A DNA stretch of 64,000 bases, from NCBI GenBank assembly GCA_036397455.1, contig DASWIX010000058.1:1-64000 (forward strand), written 5' to 3'. Position 1 is the first letter of the stretch. Every line of letters starts with the position of its first letter. Source of the DNA: JADFNB01 sp036397455. GTDB lineage: Bacteria > Gemmatimonadota > Gemmatimonadetes > Gemmatimonadales > GWC2-71-9. Below are positions 26,488 through 33,982 of this stretch, piece by piece. The position numbers and the translations under genes are program-made. The notes beneath the pieces were generated by a model. That model was not told the origin of the DNA and ran no database searches. It saw nothing but the letters and a program-made list of their open reading frames with translations.

Positions 26488-26555
26488 GCGCCGTTCTGCG
26501 CCGGTCCGCGTTCCCGTGGTTTGCCCGCAGGCGGCACCCACGCAACCATGGGCGC

Positions 26556-27122
26556 GTGCGACACCGACTCTACTGCCACATCGTCTGGCGAACCCGCAGC
26601 AACGCCGAGCTCATCGATGCACGCCTGGCCCGGTTTCTCTGCCGGTTCTTCCGCGCCGTGGCCCGGCAGGAGCGCGCGCGGGTGCTCGAGGTGGGGCTCG
26701 TCGCGGATCACGTGCACATGATCGTCCGCCTCCATCCGGAAGCCCGCATCTCGCGCCTCCTCCAGCGCTTCAAGGGAGGTAGCGCGTTCCTGGCCCGCAG
26801 GGAGCACCACGCCGCGCCGGGTCTGGACCTGCGCTGGAGCAAGGGATACACGATCGAATCCGTGAGCCCGCGCGGGCTGGCCGCGGCGCGGGGGTATGTG
26901 CGCCGGCAGCCGGAGCGGCATCCCGACCACGCGATTGTGGGGTGGGAGGGGGACATGCCGGAGTACGACGCAACGGGGTTCGATGAATGGCGGGGGGAAG
27001 GGCGGGAGCGTGTGGGCGTGGGTGGGCGGGTGGGCGCGGGTGTGCGCGTGCGCGGCCAAGGCCACGGCTCGGCGACGGCCGCTGCAAGCGGCACTGTGGG
27101 CGCTGCGAGTCAGTTGGACTGA
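26556..27122 (+). CDS. REP-associated tyrosine transposase (IS200-like, Y1/HUH)
   Basis: A 188-residue protein. The first ~140 residues follow the Y1 transposase fold: LYCHIVWRTRSN, the metal-binding HUH motif as ADHVHMIVRL (about residues 48-57), RISRLLQRFKGGSAF, WSKGYTIESVS, and the catalytic tyrosine in ARGYVRRQPERHP. Such enzymes nick single-stranded palindromic ends. No accessory gene or IS left and right ends typical of a full IS200/IS605 are visible; instead palindromic repeats flank it, as for RAYT genes. The last ~45 residues are encoded by repeat unit 9, and the stop lies in its gactgactga. It is the only plus-strand gene in the island. GTG start. Confidence 0.82.
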   Translation: MRHRLYCHIVWRTRSNAELIDARLARFLCRFFRAVARQERARVLEVGLVADHVHMIVRLHPEARISRLLQRFKGGSAFLARREHHAAPGLDLRWSKGYTIESVSPRGLAAARGYVRRQPERHPDHAIVGWEGDMPEYDATGFDEWRGEGRERVGVGGRVGAGVRVRGQGHGSATAAASGTVGAASQLD

Positions 27123-27270
27123 CTGATGCCGAGCCGCGGGTTCACCCGCGCCTCGGCCAAGGATCTCACCAACCTCGATCGTGCCCGTCGCGCCGAGCAG
27201 CGCGGACGCCATTTCGCCGCGGATACGCTCGGACCTGGAAGGGGGGTAAGGGCGTCCCGCGGCCCCGTCC
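27048..27270. repeat. Palindromic island repeat, unit 9 (with Uma2 tail and flank)
   Basis: Complete core (outer arm ccacggctcggc has one mismatch), then a short Uma2 3' end fused to the Uma2 5' flank (tacgctcggacctggaagg...). It has the same layout as units 10-13. Right border of the transposase gene and overlapping its C-terminal codons. Confidence 0.85.
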
Positions 27271-27367
27271 GTGCGCGGCGGTCGGTGAAGCTGACCCCAC
27301 ACACAAGCCGCTTGCGGCGGCCGCCGCCGCGCCGCTCCCGCCCGCCTGCGCCCGCGCCCGCCCGCTT

Positions 27368-27931
27368 TCAGCTTCCCCACACCGACCGAAAGTACGCCGG
27401 CACATCAATCGCCAGAGCGGGAACCGCCGGATCCGGCTGCCAGACGAGTCGGTCGTCCACCACGGCCGGCCGCTCACCGTCCGGAGTCCATACCTCCACC
27501 AGCCGCGCGTCGAGGTCCACGATCCAGTACCGGTCCACCCCGGACCGCTGGTACCGGCGGCGCTTCGTGATGCGGTCATACCGAGCCGTGGAGGGAGACA
27601 GCACCTCGACCACCAGGATAGGGATGCCGAACTCGTCCCACAGGAGCGGCGGCGGCCCGCCCGGGGCACCGCCCACGAACAGGTCCGGCTGGACCAGCTG
27701 GCCGGCCCGGAGATCCAAGTCGGCGGGCGAAAAGCTCACGTGGCCGAGCCCGTGGGCCCGGACGTAGGGCTCCAGTATCCGGAACAACTCGCCAATGGCC
27801 CGCTGGTGCGGCGCGCTCGGGCCGGGCGTCACCAGCAGCCCCCCATCGACCAGCTCGTACCGGTTCCCGTCGTCCGGGAGTTCCAGCACGTCGGTTCGGG
27901 TCCAGACCTTGGCGCCGTGGGCCATGTCCAT
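27368..27931 (-). CDS. Uma2 family endonuclease-like protein, divergent copy D
   Basis: A 187-residue Uma2 protein that is clearly different from copies A-C. It has DGNRYELVDGGLLVTPGPSAPHQ near the N-terminus, VQPDLFVG, IPILVVEVLSPSTARYD with TKRRRYQRSGVDRYWIVD, and ends VPAYFRSVWGS. The PD-(D/E)XK-type residues D, E and K are all present. Start ATG 27931, with a second ATG two codons later. The 5' side still has the tacgctcgg motif of the cassette flank, so it shares the same insertion environment. It is similar to the Uma2 fragment at 31686. Confidence 0.85.
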   Translation of the reverse strand: MDMAHGAKVWTRTDVLELPDDGNRYELVDGGLLVTPGPSAPHQRAIGELFRILEPYVRAHGLGHVSFSPADLDLRAGQLVQPDLFVGGAPGGPPPLLWDEFGIPILVVEVLSPSTARYDRITKRRRYQRSGVDRYWIVDLDARLVEVWTPDGERPAVVDDRLVWQPDPAVPALAIDVPAYFRSVWGS

Positions 27932-28107
27932 AGGGTACGCTCGGCGAATGCGGGGAAGCAAGCGGGCACCGGGATAGGTTACGGGGCTGCTCGCAGCGCC
28001 ACGTAACCAGATCACTGCCGGAGAGGGCGAATCCCGCGCTGGGGGCGCGGGTGTGGGTGGGCGGGTCGGCGCCAGTGTGGGGTAGTCGGGTCGGCGCGAG
28101 TGTGCGC
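27932..28107. other. Intergenic stretch with no gene seen
   Basis: G-rich sequence between Uma2 copy D and the tandem units. It includes two gggtgggcgggtcggcg-like runs with partial direct repetition. No ORF or RNA gene is recognised. Confidence 0.5.
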
Positions 28108-28321
28108 GTGCGCGGCCAAGGCCGCGGCTCGGCGACGGCCGCTGCAAGCGGCAGGACAGGTCAGTTGTACTGATTGAGGCCGAGCCGCGGGTTCACCCGC
28201 GCCTCGGCCGAGGAGCTCACCGACCTCGATCGCGCCTGTCGCGCCGAGCAGCGCGGACGCCATTTCGCGGCGGGTACGCTCGGACCTGGAAGGGGGGCAA
28301 GCGTGTCCCGCGACCCGGCCG
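28108..28321. repeat. Palindromic island repeat, unit 10 (tandem 1 of 4)
   Basis: First of four head-to-tail units of about 214 bp. It holds core, Uma2 3' end and Uma2 5' flank. The GTCAGT hairpin has a T at its last base (actgat), which keeps a wobble pair. Confidence 0.9.
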
Positions 28322-28534
28322 GTGCGCGGCCAAGGCCGCGGCTCGGCGACGGCCGCTGCAAGCGGCAGCACAGGTCAGTTGTACTGACTGATGCCGAGCC
28401 GCGGGTTCACCCGCGCCTCGGCCGAGGAGCTCACCGACCTCGATCGGGCCCGTCGCGCCGAGCAGCGCGGACGCCATTTCGCCGCGGGTACGCTCGGACC
28501 TGGAAGGGGGGCAAGGGTGTCCCGCGGCCCGTCC
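28322..28534. repeat. Palindromic island repeat, unit 11 (tandem 2 of 4)
   Basis: 213 bp, same organisation. Hairpin gtcagttgtactgac. Confidence 0.9.
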
Positions 28535-28749
28535 GTGCGCGGCCAAGGCCGCGGCTCGGCGACGGCCGCTGCAAGCGGCAGCACAGGTCAGTGCACTGAC
28601 CGATGCCGAGCCGCGGGTTCACCCGCGCCTCGGCCGAGGATCTCACCGAACCTCGATCGCACCCGTCGCGCCGAGCAGCGCGGACGCCATTTCGCCGCGG
28701 GTACTGCCCCGACCTGGAAGGGGGGCAAGGGTGTCCCGCGGCCCGGCCC
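28535..28749. repeat. Palindromic island repeat, unit 12 (tandem 3 of 4)
   Basis: 215 bp, same organisation. The hairpin loop is shortened to GC (gtcagtgcactgac) with both stem arms kept. Confidence 0.9.
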
Positions 28750-28972
28750 GTGCGCGGCCAAGGCCGCGGCTCGGTGACGGCCGCTGCAAGCGGCAGCGCG
28801 GGCTCTGCGGGTCAGTTTGACTGACCGATGCCGAGCCGCGGGTTCTCCCGCGCCTTCGGCAGAGGATCTCACCGCCCTCGATCGTGCCCGTCGCGCCGAG
28901 CAGCGCGGACGCCGTTTGCGCGGCGGGTACGCTCGGACCTGGAAGGGGGGGCAACGGTGTCCCGCGGCCCTC
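28750..28972. repeat. Palindromic island repeat, unit 13 (tandem 4 of 4)
   Basis: 223 bp, same organisation but more worn: the outer arm is ccgcggctcggt and the last hairpin has cgggttctcccgcg. It ends the island, after which the sequence becomes less GC-rich. Confidence 0.88.
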
Positions 28973-29211
28973 GTGACGACGACTGGTGGTATCATCGCGC
29001 TCTTCGACCGGCACCGCGTCTGGCACGCCGTCGTCGTCGTCCGGACCTGCGAGTCCTTGGGGGGAGCTTGTGTGAGTCTGGTCACCGTATTAAAGTACTT
29101 TTTTCAGTAAAGGCAATTACCCCAAGTCCCGAGTCCTTGAGGCAACCGGTTGACTCACAGTGAGTTACGGCACATCTTGTTTCCGCTTTGACTACCAACT
29201 CTGAGGTACCG
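28973..29211 (+). promoter_or_regulatory. Upstream region of the export gene with an inverted repeat
   Basis: This 239-bp gap has locally low GC (a run around 29085-29105 with ttaaagtacttttttc), and a perfect inverted repeat actcac-a-gtgagt at 29153-29165, about 47 bp before the chosen start. It is the natural place for the promoter and an operator of the second polysaccharide block. No -35/-10 pair stands out convincingly. Confidence 0.35.
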
Positions 29212-31632
29212 TTGCGACTCGTCTTCCTTCTCGCCTGCGCGTTGGCCGTCCCCCCCGGGATAATCGCCCAGGTCCCCACCGCGTCCCAGATCGAGCAGCT
29301 GCGCAACAACCCGGAGCTGGTGCGTCAGCGGCTTCGCGCGTCCGGAATGACTCCAGACCAGATCCGCAGTCGGTTGGCGGCAGCGGGGTATTCGCCGACA
29401 CTGCTCGATGCATACCTCGACGAGAACGCTCTCATCGGGCCGACGCCGCCCACCGACCAGGCATTGGCGGCGTTGCAGCTCCTCGGCGTACCACCGGTCG
29501 AGGCCGAGGGGTTGGAGTCCGTGGTGACAGCGGTCGGGCCCGATTCGGCCGCCATCACGACCGCCCCCGTCGGGATGCAGTTGTTTGGGTTGGACGTGTT
29601 CCGCGGCCCGACGACGCAGTTCCAGCCGCTGCTCAGCGGACCGGTTCCCCCGACCTACCGGATCGGTCCCGGGGATGTGTTGGTGCTGGTGCTGACCGGT
29701 GACGTGGAGTTGGTCCACGAGCTGTCGGTTACGCGCGAGGGGTACACCGTGATCCCCCAGGTCGGTCAACTGTTCGTGAACGGTATCACGATGGACCAAC
29801 TCAACCGATTGTTGCGTGATCGGCTAGGGCGGGCCTACTCGGGCGTTCGCAACGGGACCACGTTGTTTGATGTAACCGTCGCGCGGCTCCGTACCAATCA
29901 GGTGTTTGTCGTCGGGGAGGTCACCCAACCGGGCGCGTACCAACTGGCGTCGGTGGCGACCGTGTTGAACGCCCTGTACGCCGCGGGTGGCCCGACCGAC
30001 CGTGGCAACTTCCGATCGATCGTGCTCCGGCGTCAGGGGGATACCACGGGTGTGTTTGATCTCTACGATTACCTCCTGCGCGGTGACACGCGAAACGACC
30101 TGGTGCTCGAACAGGGCGACGTCGTGTTCGTGCCCACGCAGGAAACACGCGTCACCCTGCGTGGGGCGGTCGTTCGACCGGCGATCTACGAGTTGCGTCC
30201 CGAGGAGACACTGCGAGACCTCCTTGCGGCCGCGGGTGGCTTTCGCTCGAACGCCGCCTTGCAGCGGATCGCGATCGCCCGCGTCGTGCCGCCGGCGCAA
30301 CGTGGACCCACCGGTCCCGACCGTATTACCGTGGATGTGCCGGTCGAACAGGTGCGGGATGGCCTGGCCCCGCCGTTCCCCATCGAGCCTGGTGATGAGG
30401 TGATGGTCTTCTCGGTGCCCGATGACCAACGCGCGATGGTGCGCCTGGAAGGAGCCGTCTACCAGCCGGGGGAATACGGCTGGCGCCCCGGGCTTCGCCT
30501 CAGTGAACTGATCGCGCTGGGCGGCGGATTGCGTCCTGCGGTGGTGACCGAGCGTGTGTTGATCGAGCGGCTCGATCCGGTGGACTCGACCCGGTTCGTC
30601 GTGGCCGCCCGCCTTCCGCCAGACTCCTCAGCACCGTGGACGGAGGACCCCGAACTCCGCGACTACGACGTCGTCCGGATCTTCAGCCGCGAGCGGTTCC
30701 GCGAGGACCGAACGGTCGGGATTCGAGGCATGGTCAACGAGCCCGGAAGGTATCCGTATCGCAACGACATGACCCTGCGGGACCTGGTGCTGGAAGCGCG
30801 GGGCATGCGGGACGGCGCGCGCCTCGACTCGGCCGAGGTGGCTACCCTCCCGGCGGAGCGGACAGGGGGGATTCTGTCCGTCGTCCGCCGTGTTCCCATC
30901 GACTCCACCTACACGTTCGAATCGGACAGTACGACCTATCCGATGTTACCAGGCCTCCCGGGCGGCCAACGTGGTTCCGCCGCGGACGTGCCACTGGAAC
31001 CGTTTGACGAGGTACTGATCCTGCGGCAACCGGACTTCGAACTCCAGCGAGTGGTCACGATCTCGGGCGAGGTGGCGAACCCCGGCACCTATGCGTTGCA
31101 GCGCAAGGACGAGCGCCTGAGCGAGCTGGTGGCTCGGGCGGGCGGCGTGTTGCCCACCGCCTACGTCGCCGGCGCGAGGCTGAATCGCGCACAGGATGAC
31201 GCCGGGCGAGTGGATATTCGCCTGGAGCGCGCCTTGGCTCAGCCGGGGCGGGATCAAGATATCATCCTCCGGCCGGGGGATAGCGTGGCTGTCCCCGAGT
31301 ACATCGCGACGGTCCGGGTTGAAGGGGCCGTCGCCAGTCCGACGAGCGTGCTGTATCGCGCCGGCGCGGGCCTGGGGTACTACATCGAGAACGCTGGCGG
31401 CCTCGCGGAAAACGGCGATGCGGGCCGGATAAGCGTGCGGTACGCCAACGGCCAGGCGCGCACTGCGGGACGTTTCCTGTTTTTGAGGCAGTACCCCCAG
31501 CCTGAGCCGGGCGCCGTGGTTCACGTGCCGGTGCGAACGCCGGGTGAGCCGTTCAACGTCACGTCGTTGCTCGCGAGTATCGCGCAGATTCTCGCGAGTA
31601 CGGTTGCGATCATCGCGATCGCCACCCGATAG
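29212..31632 (+). CDS. SLBB-domain polysaccharide export protein (Wza-like)
   Basis: About 806 residues. A signal peptide (RLVFLLACALAVPPGIIAQ) is followed by an Ala/Leu-rich helical segment. The polysaccharide export domain starts at TYRIGPGDVLVLVLTGDVEL, then come at least five SLBB-type beta-grasp repeats (for example VFVVGEVTQPGAYQL, VTLRGAVVRPAIYEL, VRLEGAVYQPGEYGW, VGIRGMVNEPGRYPY, VTISGEVANPGTYAL). The C-terminus has one hydrophobic segment (ASIAQILASTVAIIAIATR). It should form the outer-membrane/periplasmic export channel. TTG 29212 has a GAGG ribosome site; TTG 29188 in frame is the alternative. The 3' end is partly duplicated at 31911-31966. Confidence 0.87.
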   Translation: MRLVFLLACALAVPPGIIAQVPTASQIEQLRNNPELVRQRLRASGMTPDQIRSRLAAAGYSPTLLDAYLDENALIGPTPPTDQALAALQLLGVPPVEAEGLESVVTAVGPDSAAITTAPVGMQLFGLDVFRGPTTQFQPLLSGPVPPTYRIGPGDVLVLVLTGDVELVHELSVTREGYTVIPQVGQLFVNGITMDQLNRLLRDRLGRAYSGVRNGTTLFDVTVARLRTNQVFVVGEVTQPGAYQLASVATVLNALYAAGGPTDRGNFRSIVLRRQGDTTGVFDLYDYLLRGDTRNDLVLEQGDVVFVPTQETRVTLRGAVVRPAIYELRPEETLRDLLAAAGGFRSNAALQRIAIARVVPPAQRGPTGPDRITVDVPVEQVRDGLAPPFPIEPGDEVMVFSVPDDQRAMVRLEGAVYQPGEYGWRPGLRLSELIALGGGLRPAVVTERVLIERLDPVDSTRFVVAARLPPDSSAPWTEDPELRDYDVVRIFSRERFREDRTVGIRGMVNEPGRYPYRNDMTLRDLVLEARGMRDGARLDSAEVATLPAERTGGILSVVRRVPIDSTYTFESDSTTYPMLPGLPGGQRGSAADVPLEPFDEVLILRQPDFELQRVVTISGEVANPGTYALQRKDERLSELVARAGGVLPTAYVAGARLNRAQDDAGRVDIRLERALAQPGRDQDIILRPGDSVAVPEYIATVRVEGAVASPTSVLYRAGAGLGYYIENAGGLAENGDAGRISVRYANGQARTAGRFLFLRQYPQPEPGAVVHVPVRTPGEPFNVTSLLASIAQILASTVAIIAIATR

Positions 31633-31685
31633 ACCGCCCGTGACCGCGGGCCAGGTGGTCTCCTGATGGATCCCGTGCGCGGTGA

Positions 31686-32006
31686 CTGGCCGTCGAAGTC
31701 ATCTCGCCCGGCACCTCCCGTGCCGACCGGGTCCTCAAGCGTCGTCTGTACCAGCGGATGGGCGTGGCCACGTACTGGGTGGTGGACCCGGACGCACGCG
31801 TGGTCGAAGTCTGGCGTCCGGCGGATGAACGAACCGAAATCGTCACCGAAACCCTGACGTGGCGGGTGGCCGACGCCGCGGCAGCCGCGGAGATCGAGTT
31901 GGCCTTCGCGGCGATGGCGCAATTTTGCCGAGCACGGTGGCGATCATTGTGGTGGCGACGCGGTAGATTACTGGCGCTGGCTGGTTTCGCGGCACCGAGG
32001 TTCTGA
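31686..32006 (+). pseudogene. Uma2 family C-terminal fragment
   Basis: A TGA at 31683 precedes a frame that reads AVEVISPGTSRADRVLKRR, LYQRMGVATYWVVDPDARVV and EVWRPADERTEI. That is the C-terminal half of an Uma2 protein similar to copy D, with no N-terminal half or start. The frame then runs into a second copy of the export-gene 3' end and stops at the next gene. Looks like the scar of a cassette insertion. Confidence 0.75.
31911..31966 (+). repeat. Duplicated 3' end of the export gene
   Basis: Bases 31921-31966 translate as ILPSTVAIIVVATR plus stop, matching ILASTVAIIAIATR at the real end of the export gene (31587-31632). The two copies bracket the Uma2 fragment. The DNA differs at third positions, so the duplication is old or came from a related gene. 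Confidence 0.65.
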
Positions 32007-32422
32007 TGACGGCAATTCGAGACATCACGCGGGCAGACCTGGAGCACGCGGCGCGCGACGTGGCGGAAGCGCACGGTGGGCGGCTGGTCGTGCTGTTCGG
32101 TTCGGCCGCCCGTGGCGATGGCGCACCGGAGGATCTCGATCTCGGTGTGCTGGCCGACCGTCCGCTCGACGCGGTGGCGGTGACCACGCGGTTCATCCGG
32201 CTCCTGGCGGTGCAGCAGGTGGACGTCGCCGATCTCGCGCGGGCGGAACCGCTGCTGCTCATGCTGGCCGCCCGAGAGGGCGTGGTGCTGTACGAGCGCA
32301 CGCCCGCCGAGTTCACCCGTTTCGTCTCGCTCGCGATGCGGCGGTACGCGGATACGGCCAAGTTCCGGGAAGCGGAACGAGCGGAGATTCGTGAATTCCT
32401 GGAGCGGACGCCCGCCCCATGA
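32006..32422 (+). CDS. mntA: MNT-domain nucleotidyltransferase antitoxin, MntA family
   Basis: A 138-residue protein with VVLFGSAARGDGAPEDLDLG (G-S then D-x-D) and QQVDVADLARAEP for the third acidic residue. It forms an ATGA overlap with the downstream hepT. This third pair is in the opposite orientation to the two in the island and has no palindromic repeat around it, but it lies just after the Uma2 scar. Confidence 0.87.
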   Translation: MTAIRDITRADLEHAARDVAEAHGGRLVVLFGSAARGDGAPEDLDLGVLADRPLDAVAVTTRFIRLLAVQQVDVADLARAEPLLLMLAAREGVVLYERTPAEFTRFVSLAMRRYADTAKFREAERAEIREFLERTPAP

Positions 32423-32853
32423 CGGGCGTGGATGCGTCGCTGGTCCGACGCAAGCTGGCGACCATCGTGCGCAATCTGGACGACCTGGGCGGGATGGACG
32501 GCTTGGCGCTGGATGCGTACCGCGCCAACCGCCTTCGGCTCAAGGCCACCGAGCGACTGCTCCAGGAGGTGGTCGAAGCCGCGGCGGACGTGAACGTGCA
32601 TCTCTTGCGGGCGGCAGGACGCCCGGCGCCGCCCGACTACTACCGCAGTTTCATCGAGGCGGGTGGCGCCGGCCTGCTGGGCCCGCCCCTGGCGGAGCGG
32701 CTGGCTCCATCGGCAGGCCTGCGGAACCGGCTGGTACACGAGTACGACGCGATTGATGACGCGGTGGTGCTCCGGGCCGTTGGCGAAGCACGCCGCCTGT
32801 TTCGCGACTACGTGGCGGCCATCGAGCGGTATGTCGGGGAGCGAGGATTCTAG
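32419..32853 (+). CDS. hepT: HEPN-domain toxin, HepT family (DUF86)
   Basis: A 144-residue helical protein starting TGVDASLVRRKLATIV, with active site GLRNRLVHEYDAIDD (R-x4-H, then Tyr). It is more like the hepT at 24409 than the one at 21150. Expected to be an RNase silenced by AMPylation from MntA. Its 3' end abuts the truncated HddC-GmhB gene. Confidence 0.87.
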   Translation: MTGVDASLVRRKLATIVRNLDDLGGMDGLALDAYRANRLRLKATERLLQEVVEAAADVNVHLLRAAGRPAPPDYYRSFIEAGGAGLLGPPLAERLAPSAGLRNRLVHEYDAIDDAVVLRAVGEARRLFRDYVAAIERYVGERGF

Positions 32854-32929
32854 TGCCTGCGGTTCGACGGCATGTGGATGGACGGGACGGGCGATTAATC
32901 AACTGGCAACGCAAGGGATTCGGCAGGTC

Positions 32930-33982
32930 GTGATGGCGCTGGGGTATGAGGCACAGGCAATCGAAGGCTTCCTCCGGAATCGGGACTACGGCATCAGCCT
33001 CGATACCTCCGTCGAAAGAACGCCGCTTGGCACCGCAGGTGCTCTACCCCACATCGCAAACCGATTCGACCGACATTTCGCCGTAGTGAATGGTGACACA
33101 GTGTTCGACGCCCCGCTCCAGGACCTTGCGGCCATGATGGGTGCGCACGACAACGCGGCAGCCGCCGTAGCGCTGCGGCACGTCGATGACACGGGGCGCT
33201 ACGGTGGCGTCGCATTGACGGGAGCGCAGGTGACGTCATTCAGCGAAAAGGCACGCGTCGGGACGCCCGGGTTGATCAGCGGCGGTGTCTATGTCTGTAC
33301 TCGGGACGCCGCCTTGGCCATGCCGTCCCCGGGCTCCCTTGAGCACGACGTATTTCCCCACCTCGCCGACCGCGGACGGCTGTTGGGCCGGGCGTACGAG
33401 CGATTCTTCATCGACATTGGCATCCCTGCCGATTACGCACGGGCCCAAGAAGCCGTCCCGGACTGGTGGCGCCGGCCGGCCGCGTTTCTGGACCGGGATG
33501 GCGTGCTCAACGTGGACATCGGCCACGCATATCGACCTGAAGACATCGAATGGATCCTGGGGGCATCCGAGGCCGTCCGGTGGCTGAATGAAGTCGGCTA
33601 CCGGGTCATCGTTGTCACCAACCAGGCCGGCATTGCCAAGGGACTCTATACGGAGCAGGACCTCCGGCAGCTCATGGCGTGGATGGAGGAACAACTAGCC
33701 GCGTCCGGGCCGACGATCGATGCCGTATTTCACTGCCCGCACCACCCCGAGGCCGTTGTGCCCCAGTACCGGGTCCGGTGCGACTGCCGGAAGCCCGCGG
33801 CGGGTCTCCTCCGACAGGCGCTGGCCCGCTATCCCACCGATCTCGAGCGCAGCCTGTTCATCGGGGACCGAGACACCGACCTCGAATCCGCATCCCGCGC
33901 CGGGATCCGCGGTGTTCGGTTTTACCCCAAGACGTCGCTGCTCGCCGCTGTACAGGCAGCGGTAGCAGTCGCAATGTCGTGA
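32930..33982 (+). CDS. HddC-GmhB-like fusion, N-terminally truncated
   Basis: The first part is a sugar nucleotidyltransferase domain (VVMALGYEAQAIEGFL, VNGDTVFD, FFIDIGIPADYARAQ). The second is a HAD phosphatase of the GmhB type (AAFLDRDGVLNVDIGHAYRP, VVTNQAGIAKGLYTEQ, CPHHPEAV with CDCRKPAAG as zinc ligands, FIGDRDTDLESA). The homology begins at INQLATQGIRQ (about 32893), right after hepT, so the GxGTRL nucleotide-binding N-terminus is missing. The nucleotidyltransferase half should be dead, the heptose bisphosphate phosphatase half could work. The GTG 32930 and ATG 32933 are the first possible starts. Confidence 0.72.
   Translation: MMALGYEAQAIEGFLRNRDYGISLDTSVERTPLGTAGALPHIANRFDRHFAVVNGDTVFDAPLQDLAAMMGAHDNAAAAVALRHVDDTGRYGGVALTGAQVTSFSEKARVGTPGLISGGVYVCTRDAALAMPSPGSLEHDVFPHLADRGRLLGRAYERFFIDIGIPADYARAQEAVPDWWRRPAAFLDRDGVLNVDIGHAYRPEDIEWILGASEAVRWLNEVGYRVIVVTNQAGIAKGLYTEQDLRQLMAWMEEQLAASGPTIDAVFHCPHHPEAVVPQYRVRCDCRKPAAGLLRQALARYPTDLERSLFIGDRDTDLESASRAGIRGVRFYPKTSLLAAVQAAVAVAMS

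Noticed and set aside
20822..28972. CRISPR array
   Set aside because: Units are over 100 bp, unevenly spaced, and separated by genes rather than uniform spacers; no cas genes are present.
20822..28972. Classical integron cassette array
   Set aside because: No tyrosine-recombinase integrase and no GTTRRRY/RYYYAAC core sites are seen; the only recombinase is an HUH/Y1 enzyme.
28973..29187. A confident sigma-70 promoter for the export gene
   Set aside because: AT-rich words are present, but no -35/-10 pair has both good matches and 16-18 bp spacing.
32663..32929. Upstream extension of the HddC-GmhB frame through hepT
   Set aside because: The frame is open, but those codons are hepT in another frame and show no nucleotidyltransferase residues.
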